NCBI GenBank assembly: GCA_020629315.1
Contig: JAHDDO010000003.1
Span: forward strand, 1-64,000
Length of the DNA stretch: 64,000 bases
Origin: Saprospiraceae bacterium
GTDB taxonomy: Bacteria; Bacteroidota; Bacteroidia; Chitinophagales; Saprospiraceae
Reading direction: 5' to 3'
The notes beneath the pieces were generated by a model that made no database searches, was not told the origin of the DNA, and saw nothing but the letters and a program-made list of their open reading frames with translations. Positions 62,779 through 64,000 of this stretch are shown piece by piece; the stretch's first letter is position 1; each line of letters starts with the position of its first letter. The position numbers were made by a program, and so were the translations under genes.

Positions 62779-63766
62779 TTACGAATTTAATAATCCCTGG
62801 TTGCTACTTTTTTTATTGCTCGTCCCAATAATGATGTACCTGTATTATGCCAGGAATCAGCGGGTAAAGAACACTATTGCCTTACCTCATGCGGCAAAAT
62901 TTAAAGGGTCTACATCATGGAAGACTTGGGCTCGCAAATGCTTACCCATCTTTTTTTTCTTGGGCATTGCTTCCTTGTTTATTGCCTTAGCTAGGCCACA
63001 AAAAGTGTTACAGGAAGAAGAAGTAAAAGCAGAAGGAATCGATATAATGTTGGTGACTGATTTGTCAAGCAGTATGCTAGCCCAGGACTTTGCCCCAGAT
63101 AGGCTTTCGGCAAGCAAGCGAGTGGCTATAGAGTTTGTGGAGAAAAGGGAATATGACAGAATTGGATTGGTAGTGTTTGCAGGAGAAAGTTATACACAAT
63201 GTCCATTGACAACGGATCACCAAGTGCTTAATGCATTTCTAAATAATTTACAATGCGGATTATTAGAAGATGGGACAGCCATTGGGATGGGCTTAGCTTC
63301 GGCTGTAAACCGATTAAAGGAAAGCAAAGCCGAAAGTAAAATTGTGATTTTGCTTACAGATGGTGTTAATAATAGCGGTTACATAAAGCCTTTAACCGCT
63401 GCAGAGATAGCAAAAGAAGTCGGTGTAAAAGTGTATTGCATTGGGGTTGGTACGAGAGGAACGGCCAGAGCTCCAATCAGTAAGAAGGCTAATGGTCAAT
63501 TTGTATATGGGCCGACCCGGGTCCAGATTGATGAAGAGTTATTGAATGAAATTTCCAGTTATACGGGTGGGCAGTATTTCAGAGCGGTAAATCAAGCTCA
63601 GCTTGCTCAGATATATGATTATATCGACCAATTGGAAAAAACCGAAATAGAAGTAAATGTCTTCAAACGGTATAAAGACTTATATAGAGGCTTTTTACTT
63701 TTTGGTCTAGGATTATTATTACTTAGATGGTTGTTATCAAATACAATTTTAAGAACACTGCCATAG
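62765..63766 (+). CDS. batA: BatA: VWA-domain membrane protein
   Basis: A 333-residue protein with two N-terminal helices (about 10-27 and 58-76), a von Willebrand A domain (about 90-290) and a C-terminal helix (about 308-327). The metal-ion-dependent adhesion site is complete: DLSSS at residues 99-103, the Thr in LLEDGTAIGMG and the Asp in ILLTDGVNNSG. The domain lies in the periplasm if the first helices follow the usual topology. Bat proteins were named for Bacteroides aerotolerance. A second ATG at codon 2 is equally possible as the start. batB begins next to the stop. Confidence 0.93.
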   Translation: MMLSNYEFNNPWLLLFLLLVPIMMYLYYARNQRVKNTIALPHAAKFKGSTSWKTWARKCLPIFFFLGIASLFIALARPQKVLQEEEVKAEGIDIMLVTDLSSSMLAQDFAPDRLSASKRVAIEFVEKREYDRIGLVVFAGESYTQCPLTTDHQVLNAFLNNLQCGLLEDGTAIGMGLASAVNRLKESKAESKIVILLTDGVNNSGYIKPLTAAEIAKEVGVKVYCIGVGTRGTARAPISKKANGQFVYGPTRVQIDEELLNEISSYTGGQYFRAVNQAQLAQIYDYIDQLEKTEIEVNVFKRYKDLYRGFLLFGLGLLLLRWLLSNTILRTLP

Positions 63767-64000
63767 ATGTTTAGGATAGAACATATAATGTATTTGTCTT
63801 GGGTCCTGGTGATCCCATTACTTTTGGTTTTATTCTACTTCTTGATACAAAAGAAGGAGCGTGATTTGAAGAAATTGGCGGAACCATCTTTATTTAAAGC
63901 CTTATTTAAAGGCTTTGACAAGCGAAGCGCCTGGGTATATTTTATATGGTTCTTGTTAGCATTAGGTCTTGGAATTATTAGCTTGGCCAACCCTCAATGG
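63767..64000 (+). CDS. batB: BatB: VWA-domain membrane protein (3' truncated by the window edge)
   Basis: The ATG at 63767 follows the batA stop directly. The 78 visible residues begin MFRIEHIMYLSWVLVIPLLL, have two hydrophobic segments (about 8-26 and 56-74) separated by a basic loop, and end in LGLGIISLANPQW, the same N-terminal pattern as BatA (compare LFIALARPQK). The VWA domain should follow outside the window. The assignment rests on position and this short similarity. Confidence 0.8.
   Translation, partial: MFRIEHIMYLSWVLVIPLLLVLFYFLIQKKERDLKKLAEPSLFKALFKGFDKRSAWVYFIWFLLALGLGIISLANPQW

Overview
The window comes from a member of the Bacteroidota, most likely the Saprospiria or a close relative. 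The support is a 2522-residue SprA (type IX secretion translocon), two proteins ending in type IX sorting domains, a PorE-like TPR/propeller/OmpA protein, a fused MurF-alanine racemase, a MoxR-Bat cluster, BlaI/M56 regulators, and promoters of the TAnnTTTG type with little Shine-Dalgarno. The DNA is AT-rich, densely coding, and has many 1-8 nt overlaps. No rRNA, tRNA, CRISPR array, prophage or insertion sequence was recognised.

Layout. 1-5 kb: a truncated secreted dockerin/cohesin-like protein, a SRAP abasic-site protein, a SPOR protein and a long PurF-like amidotransferase. 5-10 kb: a small membrane protein, mutL, two rhomboid proteases, an EEP-fold enzyme and pth. 10-14 kb: an overlapping operon of class V aminotransferase, VanZ-like, DinB and radical SAM/SPASM genes. 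14-21 kb: a TPR protein, the PorE-like protein, an RlmD-type methyltransferase, a degenerate MtfA-like protein and a sulfatase. 21-26 kb: glycerol kinase, then homogentisate dioxygenase and fumarylacetoacetase (end of tyrosine breakdown) and a TraB-like lipoprotein. 26-29 kb: a secreted M14 carboxypeptidase and a small lipoprotein on the minus strand.

28.9-34.8 kb holds the most system-like locus: a TetR regulator with a 20-bp palindrome at its promoter, a LolA-like periplasmic protein, two FtsX-type permeases, a LolD-type ATPase and an outer-membrane barrel. This looks like a complete trans-envelope lipid or lipoprotein route. Between tetR and the LolA-like gene lies a GC-richer, multi-hairpin element of about 140 nt. 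A BlaI/M56 pair with its own promoter and operator follows, and the M56 protein ends in a TonB-like domain. A 700-nt intergenic region then carries two strong plus-strand terminators, the second with no gene in front of it, so a small RNA is possible.

37-45 kb (minus strand): three parvulin/SurA-type proteins for outer-membrane protein folding, MurF-Alr and PurD. MurF-Alr appears to start at an ATA codon overlapping the PurD stop. 45-58.6 kb: ruvA, sprA, a glutamate-synthase-like FMN protein, xerD, an Ig-like lipoprotein and lptB. 58.6-64 kb: small lipoproteins and the moxR-DUF58-BatD-like-batA-batB cluster, cut by the right edge.

Functional identifications rest on motifs and family recognition by eye; no database search was run.
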